Notes under the pieces: model-generated
Told to the model about the DNA's origin: nothing
Database searches by the model: none
The model's input: only the letters and a program-made list of their open reading frames with translations
In this document: positions 1-9,949 of the stretch, piece after piece
Numbering within the stretch: the first letter of the stretch is position 1
Layout of the letters: the number at the start of each line of letters is the position of its first letter
Translations under genes and position numbers: made by a program
From: Arachis hypogaea
Lineage: Eukaryota > Streptophyta > Magnoliopsida > Fabales > Fabaceae
Reading direction: 5' to 3'
Length of the DNA stretch: 64,000 bases
NCBI RefSeq assembly: GCF_003086295.3
Contig: NC_092038.1
Span: 100,843,837 to 100,907,836, forward strand

Positions 1-310
1 AAAATATATCGCATAAATCTAAAAATTTGAGAATTCAACAGTTAATTAATTATTCAACAGCAGATTTCACAACCAGTGATAGGTACAGAGTTCAAAAATA
101 CATCGTATTATTCCATTTTTCGCTTCTCATAAGCATATTGTCAAAACTAGTGATAGCTACAGAGTTCAAAAATACTAAGCTAACAAAAATGCAAATTTTA
201 TAGCAATGCCAATGAAATAATTTTAGGTTTTAGCACCGTAGTGAAGTAGCAGAAAAATCAGATATTTAGAATTTCAGAAAATTTAGAAAATCAGAAAACC
301 TGGGTTGCAG
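1..310. other. AT-rich sequence without a gene
   Basis: No coding signal is visible. A phrase around GTGATAGNTACAGAGTTC occurs twice, near 76 and 148, so a short direct duplication of about 72 bp is present. Nothing else is recognised. Confidence 0.5.
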
Positions 311-546
311 TTTCAGCTCACCGCTGCCGCTCCTCACTATCGGCTGGCGAGTGCAGAGGTCCTCGCAGTGCTCCCTGGCCAAACGTCCCGGCCGTGGCCA
401 AGCGTTCTTTGTCAATGTCGGATTGCCGTTTCAGCTCACCGCTGCCGCTCCTCACTACCGCCAACAACAGTGGAGGTCGTCGCAGAGCTCCTTGGCCAAA
501 CGTCCCCGGTCATGGCCAATGGTTCTTTGTCCATGTGTGTGAGACG
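311..546. repeat. Two-copy tandem duplication, about 118-bp unit
   Basis: The phrase TTTCAGCTCACCGCTGCCGC begins at 311 and again at 429, and the following sequence (CTGGCCAAACGTCCC / TTGGCCAAACGTCCC, then GTGGCCAA / ATGGCCAA) also matches. The copies have diverged by substitutions and a few indels. The block is GC-rich compared with its surroundings. The short open frames across it look like a by-product of the GC content. Confidence 0.7.
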
Positions 547-778
547 AAGAGAGAAAGAAGTATAAATTGATGAGAACGTGTGTGTGTCGTGTTGAAGAGA
601 GAAGGAAGAAGATGATGGATTGTGGGAAGTGAAGTCTAGGGTTAGGAGTTAATCGCGGAGTGTAGGGGTGAGTTTGGGGTTCTTCGCGACACAATGAATA
701 CAAAAGGGTTCTTTGAAGAGGTTTAGGGTTTTGAAGAGGGTAACTCATCATATCCTTTTTAAAAGTTTTGTTGGGACC

Positions 779-1115
779 TTTTTGCCACACTTTTGAAGCG
801 TGGCAAAAGAGTTACAGGAAACAGCTACATTTTAAGAACATCACTATAACGAAATTATATCACCACGCTTCAAAATCGTTACTATTTGAATTTTTTTGTC
901 ACACTTTTCTATGGCTATATTTTTGAAGCGTGGCAAAATAAACGTGGTCAAATCTCTAATCAATTACCACTCTCATAAAAGCATGATCATTAACCTATTT
1001 TGTCACGTTTTTGAAGCGCAACAAGAAAATACATGCCCAAATTTCTAATCAATTGCCACCCTCATAAAAGCGTTGACCCTTTTTTGCCACGCTTTTAAAG
1101 CATAACAAGAAAAAA
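779..1115. repeat. Cluster of TTTGCCAC / GTGGCAAA inverted motifs
   Basis: A near palindrome (TTTTGCCAC, short spacer, GTGGCAAAA) lies at about 780-808. Degenerate copies follow near 897-935, 1000-1025 and 1085-1110, with the phrase TCTAATCAATT(A/G)CCAC repeated between them. Clustered short motifs of this kind are typical of the subterminal regions of plant DNA transposons, but no ends or target duplication could be located, so the family is left open. Confidence 0.45.
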
Positions 1116-1213
1116 ACGTACCCCCAGGAAAAGGCAGCCAAATGTCGTTACCTGCTGGCCAAGTGACAATTAAGAAACGAACCTAACTACCATCAGTTAT
1201 GAGTTATGATTAT

Positions 1214-2856
1214 CATTGTTCTGAAAACCGGACCGGACCGGCAGGTTCGACCGGATTAACCGAAAACCGGTCATCTGGCCGGTCCGATTTACCTCCAAAA
1301 CCTCTCTGCAAAAAACCGATTAAAAAACCGGTTAAACCGGTGGTTAACCGGTGAACCGGATGAACCGGACGGGTTTTTTGAAGTTCTGGTTTTTTAAAAT
1401 AGCCCAAAATGACGTCGTTTTGTGACGCAAAAAAAAAAAAACAAACAAAACCCACGACCCACTAACCTAACCCACCCCCAAATCATTCAGTACTCAGTTG
1501 TCACCACACGCCTCCCTCAACCCTACTTTCCTTTTCCTCCAACGAGCAGAGGGACTCCACAATCGACGCCGGCAGTGAGCCAGTGACCACCGTCGCGACC
1601 GACGAACGCCGTGAAGAACACTCCCACCGTCGCGGGTCGTCGCGCATCGTTGCGGCTGCTGGGTTTTTGGGTTTTGGTCGCGGGTCGTGAAGCACCGTTG
1701 CGGGTTCTGGGTTTCTGGGTTTTGGTCGCTGGTCGTGAAGCACCGTTGCGGGTTCTGGGTTTCTGACTTTCTGGCTTCTGGGTTTCAAGCACTGTTGCGG
1801 GTTCTGGGTTTCTGGCTTCTGGGTTTCTGATTTTCTGGTTTCTGTTCGTGCTATTTTCCTGGCTTCTGTTCATTCTTCACTTGCGGTAAGTTCTGGGTTT
1901 CTGGCTTCCGTTCGAATGTTGCATAAATTTGTTCTTCAATTCTTTGTGAGAGGAATAAATTTGTTCTTCAATTTTTTGTATGTTGAATAAATTTGTTTGT
2001 TTGCTGGCTTCATGATTCTGAGGTTATTCGTTCATGAATTTCGATTTTCTCTGCTTGATTTTGATTTTTTCTGCTTGATTTTGATATCTGTTCATTATTT
2101 TGTTTACTGGCTTCATTATTTGTTTGTTTGCTGGCTTCATGATTCTGAGGTTATTTGTTCATGAATTTGTTTGCTGAAGATTCTGGTAGGTGAGTCCTCT
2201 CCTCTTTGCTGTGTTCTTGCTGTGTTGTGTATTGAAAAGTTGTTCTTGCTATGTTATGGTATGGAATGGTGTGCTGTTGCAATTCTTGCAATCCTCTTTG
2301 CTGTGTTTTTGGCTGTGTTCTTGTTATGGTATTAATAATTATTCTTTTGCTGTGTTATTGATTAATTGTTAATAATTTATATTACACAATAATCTGTATT
2401 TTTTTGTTAATAATCTTGCTATGTTGTTCTTAGTGTTGTATTTAAACTGCTGATGGTGTTGTAGTTATTATCAATTTAGACATAAGTGTCATGTTATTTA
2501 CATGGTTTTGATTTTTATGCTTGTGTATTTTTAGTCTTGTTTCAAAAATGTTTAAAAAATGTATGTATGGAAGAATACTATATGTATACGCTGCATATTT
2601 ATGCTTAAGTGCTGACTCTACATAGCTCTCTTCTTCAAGTTCTGCTCTTTATTATGTGAAATTTTAAATTTTATTAAGTTAGAAATTATTAAATTTATAT
2701 ATTTAAAATTATTTTTAAATTTTTAATAATTTTATTTAATATTTAATTAAATCGGTTGAACTCCGGTTGAACCCCGATTGAACCCCGATTGAACTAATGA
2801 ACCATTAAATCAGTAACCTCATCGGTTTATTGACAGGTCTGGTTCTCGCAACCTTG
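1214..2856. mobile_element. Candidate non-autonomous hAT-like element
   Basis: The ends are imperfect inverted repeats: CATTGTTCTGAAAACCGGACC on the left, and on the right (reverse complement) CAAGGTTGCGAGAACCAGACC. They are flanked by 8-bp direct repeats ATGATTAT (1206-1213) and ATGATTAA (2857-2864), matching at 7 of 8. An 8-bp duplication and CA..TG ends fit the hAT superfamily. Subterminal AACCGG/CCGGTT motifs are dense at 1224-1375 and recur as degenerate TTGAACCCCGATT units at 2750-2790. No transposase is present. Confidence 0.55.
1630..1910. repeat. Short tandem repeats inside the hAT-like element
   Basis: Units containing GTTGCGGGTTCTGGGTTTCTGG and GGTCGTGAAGCACCGTTGC repeat two to three times with about 60-bp spacing, grading into TTCTGGGTTTCTGGCTTCTG microrepeats. 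The open frames crossing it on the minus strand (NPEPATVL-type repeats) are read as repeat by-products, not genes. Confidence 0.55.
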
Positions 2857-2864
2857 ATGATTAA

Positions 2865-3705
2865 TTATGAGTAGTTCTCCTTATTAGAACCATAATTTTT
2901 CTTCATACTTCGTACTACTTGGTACTCTGCTTTAACTCTAGATCAACCTTTTACTAAAATTAACACCGGATATTGCTCTCTTTGGCTCAAAATCTACTAA
3001 TTATTACGGGTCCCTCAACAAAAGACCCATGCTTTCCCGTTCATGCCCATCTTCCTACTCTCTCTGCAATTAATTCATTATTTTATTGAGTTTCATTCAA
3101 CTTACATGTACGTTAAAGACTAGGTTGAAGCGAGACACAAAGAGATAATAACTAGCTCGATCAAGTTTATTTTCTATTATTCTAATTTTCTGTCCACCTA
3201 AATGGAGGAATTATTCATGTTGTTCGCACCCACTGTATTCTTTCTTTTCCGTTTCTTTAATAATTTACGTACTTGGTAAGCCATCCCTTTGGTTATTGAT
3301 TATGGATGCACCACTGTCAGGCCACCAATCAAACCATCCCCCGTGTTGGGACTATGGCCGGGATAGGATCCTCCCAACCCATGATCTCCCAGTTTCATGG
3401 CCCCCCATAATTTCCTTTAGTTATTCCTTAATCACATAATTGTCAAAGTTGCAGGAGGATCCTTTCAAGTAGATCAAGCTACATATTCAACAACGTTATC
3501 TCAAAATAATACTAAAATAGTCCCATCGTGGATCACCGAAACTTATAATAAAAAACAGAAATCTCAAACACGCTATATATACATATATGCTATAGTGCTA
3601 CGTTATAATATGATTACAATAATTAATAGTAACAACTAACAGCCAGAACACTATTATAATAATAAACTAATTGAAGAGTATGTAAGTGATGTATATGGTT
3701 TTGTG
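2865..3705. other. Intergenic sequence, no feature recognised
   Basis: Moderately AT-rich, apparently low-copy sequence downstream (3' side) of the minus-strand gene ending at 3710. It will include that gene's 3' untranslated region. No convincing AATAAA signal was identified. Confidence 0.4.
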
Positions 3706-3709
3706 TGAG

Positions 3710-4029
3710 TCAAGCACACGAAATACGAATAGGAGCGGGCGTAGTAAACCTTTCGGAAGCTGACTTTCTAACCAAGGAACTTATCTCCGGCGAAAGTCCA
3801 CCCATCTCAAACTCTGGAAGTTCCGGTATAGTTGACAGAACCGCTTGATCATACCTATCATAAACCACGTACAAACGCTCTTTCGAGTATTTCTCTTCTA
3901 GATCTGCCATTTCGAGTTTGTTGTGACCATCACTACCACAAATCCTGAATTTATTATTGCTGCTGCTGGACTTGGAAACAAAGCGAAGGAGCTTCTGGAA
4001 GGTTCGTGAGATCTTGAACGACTTATTGT

Positions 4030-4064
<35 letters not shown>

Positions 4065-4288
4065 GGTGGTGGTGGCTGGTGAAAACGACGACGGTGGTCT
4101 GTTAAATGAGGCATGGAAAGGGTTCTTGGGGAACTGGCTATGGCAGAGTCGATTTGGCGCTTGAAGGAGTGAAGCTCGTAGGAGTCATAGAGTGTGCTTC
4201 CACAGTCCCAAACGCTTTTGTTGCTGGGCCAAGATGAACTCCTTCCCTTTGAAAATCGATTTTGATCTTCTTGTTTAGATTTCTCCAT
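3710..4288 (-). CDS. Plant protein of unknown function with WDCGS..YDSYEL motif and polyserine run
   Basis: Intron-less frame of 192 residues, starting at the ATG at 4286-4288 (MEKSKQED). An in-frame ATG at 4306 and a non-ATG extension upstream exist, but they add only a low-complexity MYIHIY stretch, so the inner start is preferred. The N-terminal part has SVWDCGSTLYDSYELHSFKRQI, a motif I associate with a small plant-specific family without assigned function. A proline/serine linker with 11 consecutive serines follows, then a basic KSFKISRTFQKLLRFV segment that could form an amphipathic helix. The acidic C-terminal part contains EEKYSKERLYVVYDRYD and LPEFEMGGLSPEISSLVRKSASERF. No signal peptide or membrane span is visible. 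The frame is intact, with an upstream TATA-like box, and no transposon flanks it closely. It is probably a real expressed gene; the function is not known to me. Confidence 0.75.
4032..4062. repeat. (GAT)n trinucleotide microsatellite inside the coding region
   Basis: About ten perfect GAT units. On the minus strand they read TCA codons and encode the polyserine run of the 3710-4288 gene. Length changes in threes keep the frame. Confidence 0.95.
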
Positions 4289-4370
4289 ATATATATGTAT
4301 ATACATGCATGCGCGCGCTGTCAAGTGTTGCTGTGTATGTTGTTAATTAGTAATAAGGAGTAAAATATAA

Positions 4371-4380
4371 AGCTATATAG
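4371..4380 (-). promoter_or_regulatory. Possible TATA box of the 3710-4288 gene
   Basis: CTATATAGCT on the minus strand, about 85 bp upstream of the preferred ATG at 4288, with a second AT-rich TATATTTTA just downstream. Position and composition suit a plant TATA element; there is no other evidence. Confidence 0.4.
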
Positions 4381-4389
4381 GAGAAGGTT

Positions 4390-5324
4390 TGAAAGAGATA
4401 GAGAAGAGGGTGAGTCTTCGTCTCTTCTTGTTATGCATGGTTGGTGGGTGTGGGATCAAACTCGTTACTTTGTTATTTATTAATGACTTGTGACTTGAAC
4501 GCGGCCACAACACGTAGTCATTACCATTAAATCCGTGAGGAAACTACTTCTAATCTAATCTAATTGCTGCAGCATGTGCTGCCCCTGTTATTGTTGCTAC
4601 CTGTTGGATCGATATTGGGCAAGCATGTATTTCGTTACAGATCAGCTTAAAAAAAAAAAGAAATGATGCAGCAATCTTCATATCCCGTATTAGTTAAGCT
4701 AAGTCTATGGTGTGAATTGATCATAAATATATACATGCATGTAGATAAAAAAGTATTTTTCTGAATATATAGAAGTGGAAAAGGAAAGGATAGTGGGACG
4801 TGGTGGAATAATATAAGTGGTCCCTCCCTTTATGATCATGGGACTCCCTTGATCTCCTGTGGATTGTAATTACCATATCACTCGCATATATCCAGATAAG
4901 GAAGTCTAGAAAATTAATTTTATATGCACTCAAGTAATTAATTTTTAAAAAATTTCACTCAATTTTTTTTCCTATTTTTTGCTTTTTTTTTTCATTTTTT
5001 TCATGTCTCTCCTTCTTATTAGTTGTTTTTTCGTCCACACCGCTTCTCTCTTCGTGCTGCCTTTTTTTTTCTTTATGATTTTTTTATTTTTTATTTTGTA
5101 TCATCTTTAAAAGTTCTTGTACAATAATTTTAAATATTTTTTTAATTTTTAAATATTTTTTATAATGAATTTGGATTTTTTTTATTTATTTTTAGATGTT
5201 TGTTAGTTTTATTATATTGTGAATATTTTTTGTTTTGGATTTATTTTTAGATTTTAAATGTTTCTTTTTTAATTGATTTTCGACGTTTTTTTAGTTTGTG
5301 CACGCTAAAAATAAAAAATAAATT
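4390..5324. other. Upstream and AT-rich intergenic sequence
   Basis: This contains the presumed promoter of the minus-strand gene and then T-rich, low-complexity DNA (T runs at 4965-5000 and 5060-5100). No gene or element boundary was recognised. Confidence 0.4.
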
Positions 5325-5520
5325 GTTAAATTAGTCATTATGTATTTATATACAACTATATTGAGTGTATATTAAAATTAACCATCAAAATCAGTCACTA
5401 AATAAAATATATATTAAAATACAAAATACACATTAAAATTAAAAATAAATTAAACTACACATATATTTATATATAAATATATATTGGCTGATTTTGGTGT
5501 ATAAATAATATTTTTTATTT
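5325..5520. repeat. AT-rich dispersed repeat, MITE-like
   Basis: The phrases ATTAAAATTAACCATCAAAAT, AAATAAATTAAACTACACAT and TTTATATATAAATATAT recur near 7640-7810 and 51240-51555 in both orientations. Ends are not sharply defined, so this is a family assignment by shared phrases only. Confidence 0.45.
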
Positions 5521-5765
5521 AAATATAAATAGAGAAAAATCCAAAAAGTCCAACAAAATTTATTTATTTTGGCCAATACTTTTATTCATCAGTCTAATTC
5601 TTTTAGTCGTCTAACAATTTAATAACATATTTTTAACTTACATTTTTAAATATTGATGGCTAACTATTGACAAAAACTAATAAATTCTGTTGATTCTTTA
5701 GTATTTCTCATATAAATATATATAACTCAATTTATTTTTAAGTGTATTTTATATTTCAATGCATG

Positions 5766-5944
5766 CAGGGGGCGAAGCTAGGCTGAAGTTGAGGGAGGGG
5801 TCAAAAATTAATCTTGTAAACAAAAAAGAGTAAAATAAAATTTTTAAGGGGGGATAAAATAAAATTTATACACAATTTATAAAGAAAATTTAAAATTTGG
5901 GAGGGGCCATTGCCCCCCTTTTGTTATATATGGCTCCGCCCCTG
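5766..5944. mobile_element. hAT-type MITE, 179 bp
   Basis: The ends are CAGGGGGCGAAGCTAGGC and, as reverse complement of the right end, CAGGGGCGGAGCCATATA. They are flanked by a perfect 8-bp target duplication AATGCATG at 5758-5765 and 5945-5952. The interior is AT-rich and non-coding, with GAGGGG/CCCCTC motifs near each end. The duplication length and CAGGGGCGGAGCC-type ends fit non-autonomous hAT elements. Confidence 0.88.
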
Positions 5945-6038
5945 AATGCATGTATATTCTATATTGATAGTTAATTTAATATACATTTACTATCGTTGGA
6001 TCTTTTATGTTTGCTAGACCCCATTACTCATTACTATA

Positions 6039-7147
6039 AGGTAGCATTTGATAGGAGGTACTATGACTAAAACTGGAGAACTGAGATTCAAATTGTATTT
6101 CGGAACACAAAATTTTAATTCTTTCAATACCTCTAGAAAGTGAAAACATAAGAAATTGAAATTTTTAAAAATGAAAACTAAAACTTTAATAACATTTTAT
6201 TCCTGAAATACCTTCATTATATTTTTAAATTTCCAACATTACTCCTGTACAATCAAATTAGGATAAAGCTCTATGACCCTATTTTCTTTCTCCTCTTCGA
6301 TCGGGTTCACTCTTAGGATATCTTCTTCTTTCATCTAATGATCCCTCCTCCCGTTCACTACTATCCTCACCACCTTCACCGGCATCTTCTTCTTCTACCA
6401 CTTTTCTTTCGAGATCTTCTTCAATTATGCCTTTGAAGACTTCTCCATCGTTGCGGAGATCGGCAATCGCCCTCGCCTCCCCATTCGAATTCTCCACCAA
6501 AAAATTAATCACTCTCCTTGACTGCACCAAAATTATCCTCTACCTCATTTGTGAATTGTTTATATATTACAATTATATTATAATGGAAATTGAGGAGAAA
6601 AACATTGCTTATGCTGTGTTTGTAATTTGTTGATTATGTGTTTAATTTGTTGATTCTGTATTTATGTTTGTTGATTCTGGTCACAGTGATGTAGGAACAA
6701 CGCATTGAAGAATTGGAGGGCTTTAGGTCTGTGGTTCGACAAAAACTTTAAAACCTTGAGAACAAGATGCGGGGACCATTGGAAAGTGGAATTTACTAGG
6801 GCTTCGAAGAGGATTTTGGGATTTGATTGAAGGATGAGTTTAGTTATAGCATTGGCATCTTCTTTTGCTTCTGATTGGGGTGGCGATGGATAGTGGGTGT
6901 AGATTGAAAATGTTCGAGGTAGAAGCGAGAATGAAATTTTTGGTTTAGGGGCTTTCTGTGTTTTTTAATTTTAATAATAAGGATAATAAGTTAGTCATTT
7001 TATGTATTTTAGTTTCTGTTTGAGATATAATTGAGTCATATATATCTTACATCAAACACAATATAAAAATTTAATTAAGACTCTATTTTTTAGTTTTTAT
7101 CTCTCAATCTTTGTCTCTATCTTTATCTTTTTTCTAAATGCTATCTA
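6039..7147. mobile_element. Non-autonomous DNA transposon with 9-bp flanking repeats
   Basis: A perfect 9-bp direct repeat ATTACTATA (6030-6038 and 7148-7156) flanks the segment. The left end has GGTAGCATTTGATAGG and the right end, as reverse complement, GATAGCATTTAGAAAAAAG, so the termini are short imperfect inverted repeats. A 9-bp duplication suggests a Mutator-like origin. The interior holds a CT-rich, gene-like stretch at 6270-6530 whose minus-strand frame is rich in E, R and D. No transposase motif is seen. Confidence 0.5.
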
Positions 7148-7156
7148 ATTACTATA

Positions 7157-8320
7157 GTTATATCTACTAAAATTTTTTAATGACAATCATTTTTTACTAT
7201 AATGTGAGGTCATGTATCACGTTTCAACTATTATGTCAAACATTAAAAAAAAATATCAATTTGACTGATATTAACATTTTTAGCAATTATGATATCAATA
7301 TAAAATTAGTTATCAATAAATCACTCATATAAAAATATATGATAATATTATATGATCAATAAATATTATTATTTTGAATTAACACTTAATTATTAATAAT
7401 TTATATTCATATTAGAATTTATACATAAAAATATATATATATTTTGTATTTATAATTATCAAAATTTACAAACATAAGTTAATACAACTTACACTTATAT
7501 TTAGCAAAGTTTACACATATAAATCAATAACATTTATTTGTTGAAAATAATTTAGCATTTGTATTAACTAAATACTAACTAAAATTATTAAAAATCACTG
7601 ATCCTTAAGAATTTTTGAATATATAAATATAAAAAATATTATATATATATATATATTAAAATCAACTATTAAAATTAATCATTATGTATCTATATATAAA
7701 TTTATATATTATTTTATTTATTTTTAATATATATTTTATATTATCGTATATATTTTATATACTAATAATTGATTTTATAACCATTTTTAATATACATCTA
7801 ATATAATTATATAAATATATACGAATCCATAAAAGCTGAATTTTGTGTGCGTCATCACTTGGCTTTTTTTTTTTCCCTCTTAATGAAGAACTCAATTTAT
7901 TAAGTAAGTCTTTCAAACGCTAAATTGATTCATATATGATCTTTTAAGAATTAATTTAAACCTTAATCGCAAATATATTACCAAGATAGAGATACGACTA
8001 ATAATTTATGATTGATATGCTACTATGCTTTAACTTAATTAAACAGCCAAATTATTAAATTCAATTCAATGCAATTCAAATCATGCGGATGTGGTGCCCC
8101 TACACTATATATTAAGCGTTAAAAATTAAAAAAGTATATTCTCTTAATTTTTTAATTAAAAATATAAAGTATAATTTTTAATTTTTAATATTTTTTTTAA
8201 TCATATTTATAAAATTTATAATAGAAAATCATACTTTATTTCTTGAAATGACCAAAAAAATTGAGAAGATCTAATCTTATTCATTATTGGATAAGTTATT
8301 AGGTGCTAATTATATTAAAG
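7157..8320. other. AT-rich DNA with another copy of the MITE-like repeat
   Basis: Very AT-rich and non-coding. The stretch 7640-7810 repeats phrases of the 5325-5520 family (ATTAAAATCAACTATTAAAAT, TATATATAAATTTATATAT). Nothing else is recognised. Confidence 0.4.
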
Positions 8321-8324
8321 TTAG

Positions 8325-8560
8325 AATAATTATTTTGGACTTTGTTAAATAAATAATGGTTTGTGAACAATGTGAATAATGAGATTTAAAATTAGCCCAA
8401 TAAAATAAAAATATACTACACTTTTAAATTACTACTTACCTAAATCTTAATATTATAATAACCATCCGCATACCTAGTGAATTGAACATCAGATATATCT
8501 ATTATTCATATTATTTACTATTTTTATTGTCTACCTACACTTTTTCAATTCTTTTTATTT
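8325..8560. repeat. Dispersed repeat also present at 45490-45800
   Basis: Phrases shared with the later copy include ACCTAAATCTTAATATTA, CATCCGCA, TAGTGAATTGAACATC and TTTTTATTGTCTACCTA, in the same order. The family is unknown and no terminal structure was resolved. Confidence 0.6.
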
Positions 8561-8584
8561 TCGGTTATTGCAAAATTTCAAATG

Positions 8585-9588
8585 TTCAAAGATTTTTCAT
8601 GAGTTAAACTCCAAAGTAGTATTTAAGATTGATGTCGTACACCAAATTATTGTTCCTAAGATTTTAATTGCACTAATTATATTTTTGAAATTGACAAAAG
8701 TACACCATGGTAATAACTGATCCATTTTTTGTTAACGTGTTGACATAATTTGATGACATAGACCGTTAGTAACACGTGTCACTTTATAATTTGACTACTT
8801 ATATAATGGTATGATGACAGGTAAGTCAATGACACGTGACATGCTAACGTGGACGATTGTGCCACATGTCACAATATTATTTGGTCACGTATTAGTTTGT
8901 GCCATGTATTGCAATATTATTCATCCACGTGTCATCCGCTATGTCATCATTGTAGATGTTCTAAATTTGGTTCATGACTTTGCACTAAATGACTCATTTT
9001 AGTCTCTAAAATTTAATGTCGTACACCAAATTAGTTCCTTTCCTATTTTTTTTCTTTTCTTTATAAATTCAAAATTTTAATATCTTTAAATGCACAAATT
9101 TTAATTCTATTTTTTCATATTTTTAAATATAAGTGCTTTTAATAATAGTTTTAAGATTTTAGTTTTAATCATACAAATTTTTTCATAATAATTTTAATAT
9201 CGATAAATTCACGACGTGGGCTAACTTCCCATGTAATAAAGAAAGAAATCACACACTCACTTTAAATAATATCATCAACTTAGATGACTAAATTATCATC
9301 TCTTCCTGTAAATATTCCAACAAATTCGAGTATTTCACAATTCAATTCTTACATAAACCAGCTTAAACTCTTGTTGACTTAGAAATTCGGAGTTCCTTGC
9401 AGATGCTATCCCAATCGCTGTCTTAGAGCTAATGTGAAGGCATTTCAAGCATCTTTATTGCCATCTCTATCCTCTTTCGTCTAACCCATTTACACACAAA
9501 CAGTTTTAGGTACGTCTCATAACAATGATTATGTTATATAATAAAAGAATTATATGATTGATTAAAAAATATTTTTTAAATCCAAAAA
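8585..9588. repeat. Left arm of a long inverted repeat interrupted by a CACTA element
   Basis: Reading this arm forward and the 18220-18970 segment as reverse complement gives the same sequence order: TTTTTCATGAGTTA, then CCAAAGTAGT, TTTTAATT, TAATTATATTT, GTTAACG, TTTATAATTTG, ATGATGACA, TTGTGCCA, CAATATTATTTG, CCATGTATT and ATGTCATCATTGTAGAT. The arms are diverged and have indels. The CACTA element at 9589-18219 lies at the centre. The short open frame at 8811-9002 lies inside the arm and is not taken as a gene. Confidence 0.65.
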
Positions 9589-9949
9589 CACTACATGAAA
9601 AACGTTGAGTACTGTCGGATATACCGTCGTAGAGTAGTGGCAGATTTACTAGTGGTAACAACGTCAAATTTCTAAGGTTAACAAATTACCGGTGGATTCT
9701 ATTTTTCGATGGTAAATCCAACAGTGATATTTGGAGGGAAAATACATTAAATTGGTGGGTCCTTTACCGTTGAAAAAATTCGACGGTAACTCCAATTAGT
9801 GAAACGCTGTATTTTGGTGTCCCACAATAGGTTATGGTTGGAATTTTTCGACGGTAAATCTGACAGTAAATAGGATAAATTCAAATCATGAACCCTCTTC
9901 CCCCTCATTCAAAACCATCATCACCACCATCTCTCTCTCTCTCTCTCTG

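Noticed and set aside
1213..1873. Minus-strand frames of 80-116 codons
   Set aside because: They arise from CCGG-rich and GGGTTCTGG repeats of a transposon-like segment.
6279..6530. 83-codon minus-strand frame as a host gene
   Set aside because: Charged low-complexity composition, inside a transposon-like segment with flanking duplications; kept only as a possible captured fragment.
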